DNA of 64,000 bases from Stentor roeselii (Eukaryota > Ciliophora > Heterotrichea > Heterotrichida > Stentoridae), in the NCBI GenBank assembly GCA_006503475.1, contig RSEH01000121.1, positions 1 to 64,000 on the forward strand, given 5' to 3'. Under the pieces are notes generated by a model. The model was given only the letters and a program-made list of their open reading frames with translations. It was not told where the DNA came from and ran no database searches. Within the stretch, counting starts at the first letter, position 1, and the number at the start of each line of letters is the position of its first letter. Shown piece by piece: positions 18,641-29,310 of this stretch. The translations under genes were made by a program, and so were the position numbers.

Positions 18641-20617
18641 TTAAACTAATCTAAAAACCCTAAAAGTATGATCAGCCGAAATACAAAAAACCCTATCGCC
18701 AAGTACCTTAAGTTTATTGACAACACCTCCAACAAAAACCTTTTCAAACCTTTCCAAATTTTCCAACCGATTCAAAGAAATTTCTCCATTATCAAGTCCA
18801 ACCACAACAACCAATCCATCAATCCAAGCAGAAGCCGTGACTCCAGCATCAAACCCAATACAAGCGACCATTTCTCCATCCAAATTCCAAACCTTAACTT
18901 TTTTATCCCTAGAGCCTGTGACAAACAAAGAACTATCCTGATTCCAAGAGCAAGTATAAACAACCCTTCCATGAGCTTTGTTATTTTTTTTAATTTCAAA
19001 CTTTCCCTCAACTTTAAAATAAAGGCACCAAAACAAGTCTCTTGATCCAGTCACAAGTTTTTCCCCGTCAGGGGAAAAGGCCAAGGCAGTGACTCCTAAA
19101 GTATGAAATTCTAAACTTTGCACTTTACTCTTGCTTTCAATGTTCCATATAAAAACAGCTGAATGTTCTTTTGTTCGAGACTTGCAAGCACTTGCAACTA
19201 TTTCTCCACAAGCGTCAGTTGCGCAGATTTCGTAGCCGTGGCCGTAAAGTTTGTAGGACTCGGGCCATAAAGTGTAGGAATTTAAAAGGTCTTCTGTTAT
19301 TTTCACTGATTTAAAGTCGAAGTCAACTTCTGATGTGCTTTTTGTTGTCAGGCCTAATACTTGACTGCTTCCTCGGAATTTACCTTCGAAGAGTAGACCT
19401 TGGCTTTCAAGGATCTCGCTTGTTGAGGCTGAAGGATCGAATACTCGTAGGATTTTTTCATCTGCTCCTGAGATTAGTTTTCCTTTGCTTATTGAAATGC
19501 TGTTTATGTCGTAACCGTGGACCATTGGTCTTGATGACTCTAACCAGAAGTTGTTAAAGGTCCATAATCGACAGGTCTGATCAAGACTCGAAGTCAACAC
19601 ATAAGATTCACAAACAACCAAATCCGTGATCTCATTATTATGTCCAGTAGGAGCAATCAAAGAGCTCCATCCCTCAACCCCTTGAACCCAATGATAAAAC
19701 CCTCCATTATAAGTATAAGCCAAAATGCGATCAGCCTGTGCAACAGCTCCTAAAAACACATTTTTATTTCCTCCAATCTGTCCAAGTGTAGCCTTCGCCA
19801 TCCAAGTGCAAGTACTACTCTCTTCATACCATAAAATAACAGAAAAATCATGAGAACAAGTTAAAATTTCCTCTCCAACCCACTGAACCGACGAGACCAA
19901 ATTAGAATGTCCAGAAATAACAGCATCCAATCGACACTTAAGTCCTTCAAGTTCATAAACCCCCTGACCGAATACCGAACTCGAGGGCAAATCACTGCTG
20001 AACCTCCAGACCCTTACCAGGCAGTCCTGCCCAGCACTTGCAAGGAAACTTCCCTCTTGCGACCTTTTAAAATCCAAACTTCTGATATTCCGAATGTGTC
20101 CTTCAAGCGAAGCTTGAAACAAGAATTCATTTGAAACTTCTAAATAAACGTGAATCTTCGAATCGACCCCTGCTGTGGCCAGCAGGGTGCAAGTCGTGAG
20201 TTTGACTAAAGAACAAGTTTCTTGCAAGTTTCTCTGAAAGTTAAGTATTTGATGTGTGGAGAAGTCAGATTTGAAAATGCTGAGATGACCGTCGTTGGTC
20301 AGTGATGCGTGGTAGTCGCAAGATGTGCTTATGTGAATCACGCTTGAAGGGTGGGGAAGAGATTTTAAAATTGAGTTGTTTTGCCAGATGAGAAGAGACT
20401 TGTCACGACTCCCTGTCAGGATCAGCGAGTTGAAGAGTCGAACGCAGTTTATTGCTGACTTGTGACCTTGAAGAGCTTGTTCACTCTTGTGGGACTCCAG
20501 GTTGTGGATTATCAAGACGTTTGAACAGCCGTAGTAAAGGTAGGGGTAGTCTAAAGCACATGAGGAGTAACTTGAGTTACAACCGCCACAGATGCCCTCG
20601 GGTTGGAGTCTCGACAT
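18641..20617 (-). CDS. ELP2: Elongator complex subunit 2 (ELP2), WD40 protein
   Basis: 658 residues forming two WD40 propellers. ELP2 is a core subunit of Elongator, which makes the 5-carboxymethyl-type modification of wobble uridine in tRNA. N-terminal repeats include LQGHKSAINCVRLFNSLILT and LEGHIRNIRSLDF. The ELP2-specific region follows: APTGHNNEITDLVVCESYVL, then SYTLWPESYKLYGHGYEICA and KEHSAVFIWN, in the same order as in animal and yeast ELP2, followed by FHTLGVTALAFSPDGEKLVT. Length is somewhat shorter than the usual 790-830. Start in CAAAAATG. Only 19 nt separate its ATG from that of the divergent polymerase gene. Confidence 0.93.
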   Translation of the reverse strand: MSRLQPEGICGGCNSSYSSCALDYPYLYYGCSNVLIIHNLESHKSEQALQGHKSAINCVRLFNSLILTGSRDKSLLIWQNNSILKSLPHPSSVIHISTSCDYHASLTNDGHLSIFKSDFSTHQILNFQRNLQETCSLVKLTTCTLLATAGVDSKIHVYLEVSNEFLFQASLEGHIRNIRSLDFKRSQEGSFLASAGQDCLVRVWRFSSDLPSSSVFGQGVYELEGLKCRLDAVISGHSNLVSSVQWVGEEILTCSHDFSVILWYEESSTCTWMAKATLGQIGGNKNVFLGAVAQADRILAYTYNGGFYHWVQGVEGWSSLIAPTGHNNEITDLVVCESYVLTSSLDQTCRLWTFNNFWLESSRPMVHGYDINSISISKGKLISGADEKILRVFDPSASTSEILESQGLLFEGKFRGSSQVLGLTTKSTSEVDFDFKSVKITEDLLNSYTLWPESYKLYGHGYEICATDACGEIVASACKSRTKEHSAVFIWNIESKSKVQSLEFHTLGVTALAFSPDGEKLVTGSRDLFWCLYFKVEGKFEIKKNNKAHGRVVYTCSWNQDSSLFVTGSRDKKVKVWNLDGEMVACIGFDAGVTASAWIDGLVVVVGLDNGEISLNRLENLERFEKVFVGGVVNKLKVLGDRVFCISADHTFRVFRLV

Positions 20618-20636
20618 TTTTGTTGGGTTAAGCAGA

Positions 20637-23204
20637 ATGAGTCTATATAGTTATATGGAACCTTACAAAAAACTTAAGATTCCTTTGTCACAGAAACAAG
20701 TTCCTGAAAGAACTGTCGAGGATTTTAAGAAGTCTTCACTGGATATGAAAGAACCGTTGAAAGTACTTTGCAATAATATTGTTTATGATTTTTCTAACCC
20801 TAATGGAGTGATTATCTTTGGAAAAATAAGAATGAAGATTGGGTGGAGATCAATTTCTGTGAAAATTAGGGAAATGGAAAAAATTATTTATTTCAAACCG
20901 ATGTACTGGGAAGAGGCAGAAGAAAAATTGAAAAAACTTGCTTCGGATAATTTGATGAAGAAGTTCAGGGTGACTAGGACGACTAAGAAAATTTTCTGTA
21001 ATTCAAAAACGCAAAGTGTTGAATGTGTTAAAGTGAAATATGTGTCACATACTTTGACAGTCACTAATGTCTTTCCTGAGCATTATTTTTTCACTTTTAA
21101 AGATGATAACGTTGAAAACTTTCTTGTAAAATTTGACTTCAACCTCCCTGGTTTCCTTGAAATCAGAGATTTTCATGTCTCGGCACCTCAAACAACTAAC
21201 TCTCAACTGGAAATCACCTGCGAGCTGGATTCCGTCAAAAAACTTGAAATTTCACCAGAAAATGATGAAATTTTCACAATTCTTCTCATTTTCGATATCT
21301 GGAATGATTGTTCTTTGAGTGAAATTCACTTCAAACTCTTTAAAAATATCGAAATTTCCAAGTTTCAGGCGTTGGAAAGCAGTGGTTTAATTGAAAAGTT
21401 TTCGATTCCTGAGCAATTTAAAGGAGAAAAAGAGTTAATCAACTTCTTTCTGATGAAAATGCAGATTTTTGACCCAGACATAGTTTTTGTGCTGAAGTCT
21501 TCTGACTTTTTAAAGAAAATTTCAAATAAATTCAGAACTTTCAGCATAAAAAACTGGTCTAGAATTGGCAGAATTATCAGAAACAAGATGCCAGCTGATA
21601 ACTTTTTAAAGAAAATCGTTTCTGGACGAGTTTTTCTCGAGTTTGACTCCTTCGCGGCGACAATAGAGGATTTCAGTAATCAAGTATCAAGTAGCCAGAT
21701 ACTTGAAAGTTCATTTTTTATTTCAAAAAAGACGAAAATTGATTTTGGAAGAGTTTTAACGTCTTCTCTTTTGCCTCAGGTGGAAATGATGCTGGTGCGA
21801 CTCTTGTCGAAAGAAGGGTTTATTTATCCTCCTAAGGGAAAAGTGGCTGAAGGCAAGAAATTTAAGTTCAAAGGAGGACTGGTGATTGATCCTAAAGCCG
21901 GTCTTTATCAAAATGTGATCGCAATGGACTTTTCTAGCCTTTACCCAAGTATTATTCAAGAATATAAAATTTGTATCACTGGAAACGACCTCCTTAGTGG
22001 GTTGATGCACTCTTTGACATCTTGTCGCGCTGAGCTGAATCAAAGAATTTGTGTTAAAGGGGAAGAAAACTTGGAATTACTTAAAAAACTTCAAAAAAGT
22101 TTGAAAAATTTGGCAAATTCACTTTATGGATGCTTTTCTTGTGAATTTTTCAGGTTTTACTCGCCGACTATATCTGAAATGATTGCAATGAATGGAAGAA
22201 AAGTACTAACAGACACTTCTAATTCACTCTTGAGAGATTTCCAGCTTGATATTATTTATGGAGACACTGACTCAATTATGATTAGATCTGAAACAAACAA
22301 CTTGGAAGATGCTGAGAAACTTGGAACTTTTTTACAAGATTTCATTAATCAGTATTATAGTCATATCAAACTCAGGGTGGAAGCCGTTTATTCTACTTTT
22401 TTTTTATTGCAAAAGAAAAACTATGCAGGAATCACAGGAAAAAGCAAGCAAATTGTTGTTAAGGGTATGATCAGAGGAAATAACTCTGAGTTCTGTCAGA
22501 GAGTTATTAAAGAATCCCTTCAGGTACTACTTGAGGGTGGATTTCAAGAGATGGATTCGATGATCATGAAGCAAATTCGAGATATTTCCCAAGTCGAGCC
22601 TGGTTTATTGTTAATAAAAAACAATTCGACTTCCAAGATGGAGATAAAGAAAAAAGACAATGAGGAGATTGACTTGGATTGGTATGTTAATCGAGAAATT
22701 ATTCCCTTTCGCAATAAAGTAAAAGAAATTTTATTACATGATGAAGATTTTTTCCATCTCTGTAAAAAAAATCACAAAGTTTTCTGGTTTCAAGAAGGAA
22801 AAATAGTCACCGACTGCAAAGAATGTGCAGGATCTCTAAACATCTCATTCAGCTACCCACCAGAAATCTGTAAAAACATCACAACTCTCGACCTTAAGCA
22901 AAAAATAAAGCAGCTCTACACCCAACCAAGTAAAAAACAACGAAAATCAATCCTTTCCTGCAAAAACTTAAACGGGTCCTGTTCAAAGTCAACAAAATCC
23001 TTCAACATTTTTTCCCACTACTGTTCCTTCGAGACCTTCAACACATTTTTCATAAATTTCCAAAAAACAACTGAACCAAAGCTAAAACTTCAAATTTTAT
23101 CATCATTATACCATTCCAGTTCCTATTTCCGTATAAATCTCAGAAAATACTCTCGAAAAGTCGATTATTCTTCATTAATCTCCAGTCATTCAGGATATAT
23201 TTAA
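20637..23204 (+). CDS. compact family-B DNA polymerase, Pol alpha type
   Basis: 855 residues, against about 1460 in typical Pol alpha catalytic subunits. Pol alpha, with primase, starts each DNA strand at replication. Seen: FKGGLVIDPKAGLY and then motif A DFSSLYPSIIQEYKICI (Asp431), motif B KNLANSLYG near 490-498, and motif C YGDTDSIMI (Asp543, Asp545). All catalytic carboxylates and the motif B lysine are kept. The proofreading site is absent, as expected for Pol alpha (FDIWND in place of FDIET; NWSRIGRIIRNKMP aligns to the Pol alpha WSKIGR segment). Compared with the family, the N-terminal extension, the MGILP-REIRKLVERR segment after motif A, much of the thumb and the second zinc module are missing or reduced. 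A paralogue rather than the main replicase is possible. MSL start preferred; Met7 is an alternative. Confidence 0.85.
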   Translation: MSLYSYMEPYKKLKIPLSQKQVPERTVEDFKKSSLDMKEPLKVLCNNIVYDFSNPNGVIIFGKIRMKIGWRSISVKIREMEKIIYFKPMYWEEAEEKLKKLASDNLMKKFRVTRTTKKIFCNSKTQSVECVKVKYVSHTLTVTNVFPEHYFFTFKDDNVENFLVKFDFNLPGFLEIRDFHVSAPQTTNSQLEITCELDSVKKLEISPENDEIFTILLIFDIWNDCSLSEIHFKLFKNIEISKFQALESSGLIEKFSIPEQFKGEKELINFFLMKMQIFDPDIVFVLKSSDFLKKISNKFRTFSIKNWSRIGRIIRNKMPADNFLKKIVSGRVFLEFDSFAATIEDFSNQVSSSQILESSFFISKKTKIDFGRVLTSSLLPQVEMMLVRLLSKEGFIYPPKGKVAEGKKFKFKGGLVIDPKAGLYQNVIAMDFSSLYPSIIQEYKICITGNDLLSGLMHSLTSCRAELNQRICVKGEENLELLKKLQKSLKNLANSLYGCFSCEFFRFYSPTISEMIAMNGRKVLTDTSNSLLRDFQLDIIYGDTDSIMIRSETNNLEDAEKLGTFLQDFINQYYSHIKLRVEAVYSTFFLLQKKNYAGITGKSKQIVVKGMIRGNNSEFCQRVIKESLQVLLEGGFQEMDSMIMKQIRDISQVEPGLLLIKNNSTSKMEIKKKDNEEIDLDWYVNREIIPFRNKVKEILLHDEDFFHLCKKNHKVFWFQEGKIVTDCKECAGSLNISFSYPPEICKNITTLDLKQKIKQLYTQPSKKQRKSILSCKNLNGSCSKSTKSFNIFSHYCSFETFNTFFINFQKTTEPKLKLQILSSLYHSSSYFRINLRKYSRKVDYSSLISSHSGYI

Positions 23205-23211
23205 ATAAATA

Positions 23212-25611
23212 ATGAAACTGAGTATAGAAAAGTTATCAGCAGAATGTCCAAGTTACCAAGAAACGGTTTCTCTAAGCCTAGACTGCCGAAGACTATCAAA
23301 AATCCCGGCGATTTCACGATGTCGGTCTCTTGAATACGTCTCAGTGCGGTTCAACCAGCTGACGTCAATTGAAGAGCTGGCCTTGTGTCCGAAGTTATGG
23401 GTGATCGACCTGCTTCAGAACCAGCTTTCCGACATTTCAACTTTGAGCACCTTTCAAGTCCTGGGCTGGCTTAACATCAGCTGCAACCACGTTTCACTTA
23501 AATCGTTAGAGCCTCTTCAAAGTGTTCATATCATTTCACTTGAATACTCAAATCCTAGAGTCACTCGGTCTGAAATCGTTGCATTGTTGCCAAATGTCTG
23601 GATTTTAAATGATGTTTATGTGACTCAGGGGGAAAGACCTGTCATACCTTCTATGAAGAAAATGATTCCTTTTGGCAACTCTCAGGCTTCTGAGTATATC
23701 AAAAAATTCGCTAGTTCCATGACTGAGACTCAGAAGTTCGAACATCTTATTTTTGAACTGGAGAAACTTTGTGAACTTGAATGGGAACTTAGAAGTAAAA
23801 AGATCAAAAATAGCAAATTTCCTAAATTTCAACTTTGCAGATGGAGAGATATTAAAAGTACCTCGAAACTTGTATTGGCATCTGTTTTTTATTTGTTTTT
23901 AGAAGGGTTTTACGCTGTTTCTGTTGTGAAGGAAGTTGTTGCCATTGTGATTACTGAGAGTTACCCTGAAAATACGCCGTTAGTTGAAGCAGTGGAACTT
24001 TGTGAGTTGAAACCTCATTATTTACTCAGTTTTATCATGTTTCTTATCAGTCATTCCGACAACAACCCCCTTTGGAAGAAGCTCAACGTCGAGTATCTCA
24101 TCAGGAACTTTCAAAACATTCAAAAAAACTGGCAACGAAAAACAAATGAAATTCTTCCAATCACCTCAGAACCTCTTGTTGAGCAGATGAAAATTGTTGA
24201 AAGTCGTCAAAGTGTCGCTCTTTTTGTTTTGACTGTTCTTATTAAATTCGAAATTGTGAATCAGATTTTAGCTGCTCGTAACAAGGCTGGAAAACCTATC
24301 GGGCAGATTGAGGCTCTTGAAAAACTGCTGGAATATGGAAATGTTGATGAGGCTACGCTTTTGTTTAATATTTCGGAACCGCAAAGACAGGCTGTTCCGA
24401 ACCAAAAGGGGGATATTAGGAATTCTATCATCAGTTATAGTAGATCTTTGCAGAACTTGAGGATTTCTGAGAATAATAGTAGTCGATATGGAAGTTTTCT
24501 TGTTAAAACTAAGGGGTCTTCGAAAAATGTACTACATGAAGAAACTGATATGTTTAATAAGTTTGAAGAACTTAATGCTATCAAAAGACAGTCTAGAGTG
24601 AATACTTCAGAAAAACAGTCTAGAGAAATACTTCCACCACTTATACCTACTGCCAAATTTACTCATGTTAGTGTTGGAGATAACTCAAAAGATTCAACTT
24701 TTACTAGACAAGAGTCAAGACCAATAAAACCTTCTCAGATTTTTTCTACAGAAAATTCTGATAAACTAGAATTTATTTTAGCATCTTCTTCTTTTCTTAA
24801 AAGAAAGAAAGAGTGGAAATCTATTCAACAGCCTCCTCTTATATACTCGCTTTCAGAATCTCAAGTATTGAAACCAACAACTTCTCAAAAATCTTTGACT
24901 ATGACCCGTGGATTCGAAAAATGTTTATCGAGTTACTTCTTCGAAGAAGTTTTAAAGGTTTCCATCCAACCTTCAGAAGACCCAAACAAGCTAATCGACT
25001 TCAAAATCGATTTCCTAAACGAAAAAACCTTTCTAACCCGTTTAGAAATCCAAGAAAACCCAAAACTCGATACATTCGATCAAAACCCATATACCGAATC
25101 AGATCAATCCGCAGTAAAATTCCAAGGTTTTTCAAAAGAAGGTTCAAAAAAATGGTACCCAGTTCCAAAGCGTGTAAGATTCGTGGTAGATGATAATTTC
25201 GTTCATAACCTAAAACCATGCAATTTTTACGAAGAACACAAAGAGCTTCTTCCTCCTATTCCCGAAAAAGTCTACAAAAAGCCGAGTCTTATGCTTCAAG
25301 GAAAGCAAGCGGAGCCATGCAAATTTTCAAAAGAAATAATAAAAGACCAGGAGCACCTAATTCGAGTCATCAGCAGAGAAAAAACGCCTTGGGTCGGGTA
25401 CCAGCTGAAGCCCACTACAAAACTGAGACATGATGTTTTTTGTGCTAATTACGGCGAGTTACTTGTAAGTTTTACTTAGAAATACGAAAATGAGAAGGAA
25501 AAAGACCTCAGTGCTGCGAAACGACTGGAAAGGTTCAAAAAACATCAAAATAGCTCACCCGGGCAAATTTGTGAAGAAATTTACGAGTATTTAAACAAAT
25601 GCTTTAATTAA
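23212..25611 (+). CDS. leucine-rich-repeat protein (one 15-nt intron)
   Basis: 794 residues after splicing. Residues 15-140 hold SDS22-like leucine-rich repeats (LEYVSVRFNQLTSIEELALC, LWVIDLLQNQLSDISTLSTF, LGWLNISCNHVSLKSLEPLQ) closed by an LRR cap (ALLPNVWILNDVYVT). A helical region at about 160-380 and a long low-complexity Ser/Asn-rich part follow. The frame stops at 25479 inside an intron; after removal of 25465-25479 it continues KYENEKEKDLSAAKRLERF to a TAA at 25609-25611. LRR proteins of this layout are frequent in cilia and basal bodies, but no specific orthologue is recognised. It lies 7 nt after the polymerase stop and ends 5 nt before the NEK start. Confidence 0.8.
25465..25479 (+). 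other. 15-nt intron
   Basis: GTAAGTTTTACTTAG in the LRR gene, phase 0, A at position 10, ending in an in-frame TAG. Removal adds 43 coding codons before a TAA. Confidence 0.9.
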
Positions 25612-25616
25612 TATAA

Positions 25617-27587
25617 ATGTCTAAGACTAAAGACTATGAAATGATTTGTAAAATCGGTCAAGGTAGCTTTGGGACTGTCTACAAAGTGAAGAGAAAGGCA
25701 GATAAGCAGGTCCTTGTGATGAAAATGATAAAAGTTCCAACTCTCAGCAAGAAGCACCAACAAGAGTCTTTACATGAAGTGACAATTTTATCATCTTTGA
25801 ACAATCCTTACATAGTCAAGTACTACGAGTCCTTCGTCGAGAACTCCACATTGCACATCATCATGGAATACTGTGAAAAAGGTGACTTATCTAATCTTCT
25901 CAAAAAACAAACCTTGTCTGAAGCGAAAGTTTGGAAATTTTTCATTCAGATCTGCATCGGTCTTGAATATCTTCACTCGCGGCAGATCTTGCATCGAGAT
26001 ATCAAAACTCTTAACATTTTCTTAGCGGCTGATGACTCGGTTCGCATTGGCGACTTGGGAGTTGCAAAGATCATGAACAATACAGCGGCCTTTGCACAGA
26101 CTCAGGTAGGGTCACCTTATTATCTCTCTCCTGAACTGTGTGAAGAGAAACCTTATAATAATAAAAGTGACGTCTGGGCCTTAGGATGTGTGTTGTATGA
26201 AATGTGCACTGGAAAACATCCTTTTACTGCACCCAATCAAGCTGCTCTTATTTTGAGAATTGTTAAAGGCACTTATGCTCCTCTAAGCTTCGAGTTTTCA
26301 CCGGGTCTTAGGGAAATTGTTGAACTTTGTCTTGAAAAAGATTTGAAAAAAAGACCGAGTATTCAGAGTTTACTGTTGAGAAACGATTTTGAAGGGAAAA
26401 TTCAAGAGTTTTCGATTCAAGTACCGTTTAATTCAGTTTTGTATAAACTTGTGAAACCTACTGATTATGAGTTTATTAAAGAATCGGTGAAAGAGAGTAT
26501 CAGGTCAAGTTTGAAGTCAGACACCGAATCAAAAATAACAGCTTTTAAAATTGTAGAAGAAGTACAAAAGCAAGTAATCGACAATAAAAAAGCTTTAGAA
26601 AAGAAAATGCGTCCTTTTTCCGCTCACAGGCCAGAAAATTCAAGATTAGACTCTCCAGGTAAATCAAAAGTGGCAGGTCCAATAAAGCTCCAACACGCAA
26701 TATTTAAAACCGAAAAAACAGATTTCCCAGAAGTTCAAAGTTCAAGTCGAATCGACCGAAAATCTCCTCACCAGCCAAAAAAATCGCTAGAAGAAATGAT
26801 GGAAAAAATCCAAAACAGCCAGATCCAGCCTTATTTCGTTGTAAGAAACATTTCTCCAATCAAAAAAGAACCCGTCGTGTCAAAAACCCCAGCAATCCGA
26901 CTAGACCAACACATAAAACCTTTACATGACCGTCAAAGTTCCAGACTAAACGTGAAGCCCTCCACTGTCAACTACGAGTCGAATCAAGTTTTTAAGCAAA
27001 AAGTTCCAACCTCTGCAAAATTCTGCAAAATGAATGAATCGATTGAAGACATTCAACTCGTTCAAAATTTGCCTGATTTCGGAAAGATTAAACCGAAGTT
27101 ATCTGTGAAGTACTTGCAGGAGTCTTCCCCTGTTAAACCGGCAAATGTCGAGGTGAGGAAAAAGGTCTTTGTTAGACTTGCAAGGCCTTTGGTTGAACCG
27201 GCTGTGGTTGGATTGAATAAGATGGAAAAGATGATTGATGATGATTGGACTGTTCTTAGGATTAAGGAAAAGGAATCGGTAAAGAATGAGGAAAGTTTAA
27301 GGAAACAATGCTCGAATTTAAGAAGGGATATCATCAAAATGATTGGCGCTGATAAGTTCAATGAAATGCATGGAATTTTTACTAGTATTATCACGGTATG
27401 AGATAGGTAGAAAGATGAGGTCACTGTTGATGATCAGATCAAAATTGAAAGGTTTGTTAGTAAGAATATTAGGGGGGAAAGGAATAAAGCGATTTATTCT
27501 ATGTATCAGCTACTTACTGCTGAAACTGATCTTGCGAAAACTGAAGAAATGATCAGGTCGATTCGCTCTGGACAGCTTTTGGGATAA
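25617..27587 (+). CDS. NIMA-related (NEK) protein kinase (one 15-nt intron)
   Basis: 651 residues after splicing. The kinase domain is at about 4-265: glycine loop GQGSFGTVYKV, lysine in VLVMKMI, catalytic loop HRDIKTLNIFL, IGDLGVAKIM (DLG in place of DFG, common in NEKs), GSPYYLSPEL and SDVWALGCVLYEM. A long basic tail follows. The frame breaks at 27396-27410; removing that intron gives KDEVTVDDQIKIERFVSK and a TAA at 27585-27587. NEKs in ciliates act on cilia, basal bodies and the cell cycle. Start in TATAAATG, only 5 nt after the previous stop. Confidence 0.92.
27396..27410 (+). other. 15-nt intron
   Basis: GTATGAGATAGGTAG in the NEK gene, phase 0, A at position 10; contains in-frame TGA and TAG if retained. 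Downstream exon of 59 codons plus stop. Confidence 0.9.
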
Positions 27588-27696
27588 ATGTTAATTATGT
27601 ATGATAAACGTTGTAAAACATTTGAATATAAACACGATAAACTTAAAATCTCAACCCAGAATAACTTTCCAAACAATTATATTTCAATACTAATCT

Positions 27697-29094
27697 CTAA
27701 AGACTCTTAAAATTGATTCCTGAGTCAGAATCCAAAAGTTTATTGGTAATTTCTGTAGACCTTCTTTCAATAATAGCTCTGACGCCAGTAAGTTCAACAC
27801 TATCCTGCCCACCTTCCGCCTGTGATTCAAGTTGTCTAAGATATTCAAATAATTTCTAAATAAACCATACCTGCTGATCATCAGGTGCAAAGAGTAAAAT
27901 TTTCCATTGATCCATCCAATATTTAAGTCCTTTCCAAAAGAAAACCCGAATTTTATTGATTTTTTCTAATTTTTTCAATCTTTTAACCTCTCTGCTTTTA
28001 TGATGATGTTGTGATTCAAGTTTCTCTAAAACGCGAGCCTGATTTTCAATGATCAATCTGTCAATAGGAAAAACATCTTTAACGACAACAGTTTTTCTTT
28101 CAACTTTAAACATCCTAAAAGACATTCTTCTCACCTTGCAAACTAAATTTTCAATAGAAACAGCAAGAATCTTACAAGCCCAACTTCTAGAATGTCTTTT
28201 CATGATAAACTTCGGGACCTGGTTTTCATTAGTCAAAAGTTTCCACAAGTTAAAACTCTTTAAAAGTTCAAGTTTCCTCTGAAGACTATCAAATCTTTTC
28301 TTTTTCTTTATCATAATTTCCAGTAAAATCGATGAAGTTTTCACTTTTTCAACAAAAACTTTAAATTCCGCCTTTTTATCGACTTTTCTTCTGCTAAACC
28401 TAGGCTGGTTAACCTTCCGAAAAGCGAAAAACATTTTTTTTTGAAAGACTTTAAGAATTGCCTTACAAAGAGGAATAGTTTCAGTTCTTTCCCTGATTCT
28501 GCTCACTTTTTGAAATGCAAAGTTGAGGTTTTCCCATCGATGATGCAGAACGATTGATAAGACACTAAGTAAAAGGACTCGATTTCTTCTTAAAAAGGGA
28601 GAGGCTGGGTATGCGCGGGACTTCCAAAGGCCAAAAGACCTTCGGAGCAGGTGAAAGGACTGCAACCATTGGGGGAACTGGCTCAATGCGCAAGACCTGG
28701 TCATCAATTTCAAACTACTTTGAAGTAAATGTAGACTTGCCAGCTGAGGATGAAGATATTTGGGGACTTCAGGTCGACACCCGACGTACTGAATCCGTCG
28801 AAATGAATAACTTAAAGGCTTTTTCAGTACTTCTATGATTGAAATCAAATTTCGCTTTAGAAAACAACGATTTGTTTCTCGCACTCGCCGCATGAATAGG
28901 GAAAGTTTTCGCTTCAGGACGAGAATTTGCCAGATACGAAAACGTTTGACTTTTCTCATGTCGATTAAGACTTTTTGTTTGAGTAGCTTGTAGAGTTTTT
29001 CAACAGACTGCTTTCGGAAGTAAGTTCTTTTTGTGACTGGTTCGTTTTTCATCGAAAGTAATACTTTTATCGATAAAACATATTGAAAGATCAT
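27697..29094 (-). CDS. basic aromatic-rich protein, possibly Sfi1-like (one 15-nt intron)
   Basis: 460 residues after splicing. Strongly basic with many Trp and Phe. Short units of the type F-x-x-W-K or F-R-K-V recur (SFGLWKSRAY, SFNLWKLLTN, FFAFRKVNQ, FAFQKVSRI, SFRMFKVER), spaced irregularly. This recalls the centrin-binding Sfi1 repeats, but the match is loose. The frame continues past a TAG inside the intron at 27856-27870 with KLFEYLRQLESQAEGG to a TAG at 27697-27699. Start uncertain: 29094 (given) or Met15 at 29052. It converges on the NEK gene with 109 nt between. Confidence 0.65.
27856..27870 (-). other. 15-nt intron
   Basis: GTATGGTTTATTTAG on the minus strand, phase 0 after the DDQQ codons, A at position 10, in-frame TAG at its end. 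Confidence 0.88.
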
Positions 29095-29310
29095 CTAAAT
29101 CATGTATTTTTCTGAATTAAGTTCAAAACTCGATGTTTTTTAGAAAATCAACGATTTTAATTAGAAATTTCTAGAATCTTCAAAGTAATCAACGGTCTTT
29201 TTTCCTGAAAATCTTATTTGATCAATTAAACTCTAACATTTCTTAAACAACTTCCTGTTAAACACTATTAAACCCCTTCTTCAATATTTCCATCTAACAC
29301 GATCAATAAA

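Noticed and set aside
21681-21695. GTATCAAGTAGCCAG inside the Pol alpha gene, 15 nt with A10
   Set aside because: Fits the intron pattern but is in frame without a stop, and the uninterrupted protein is equally plausible. Cannot be decided without RNA reads.
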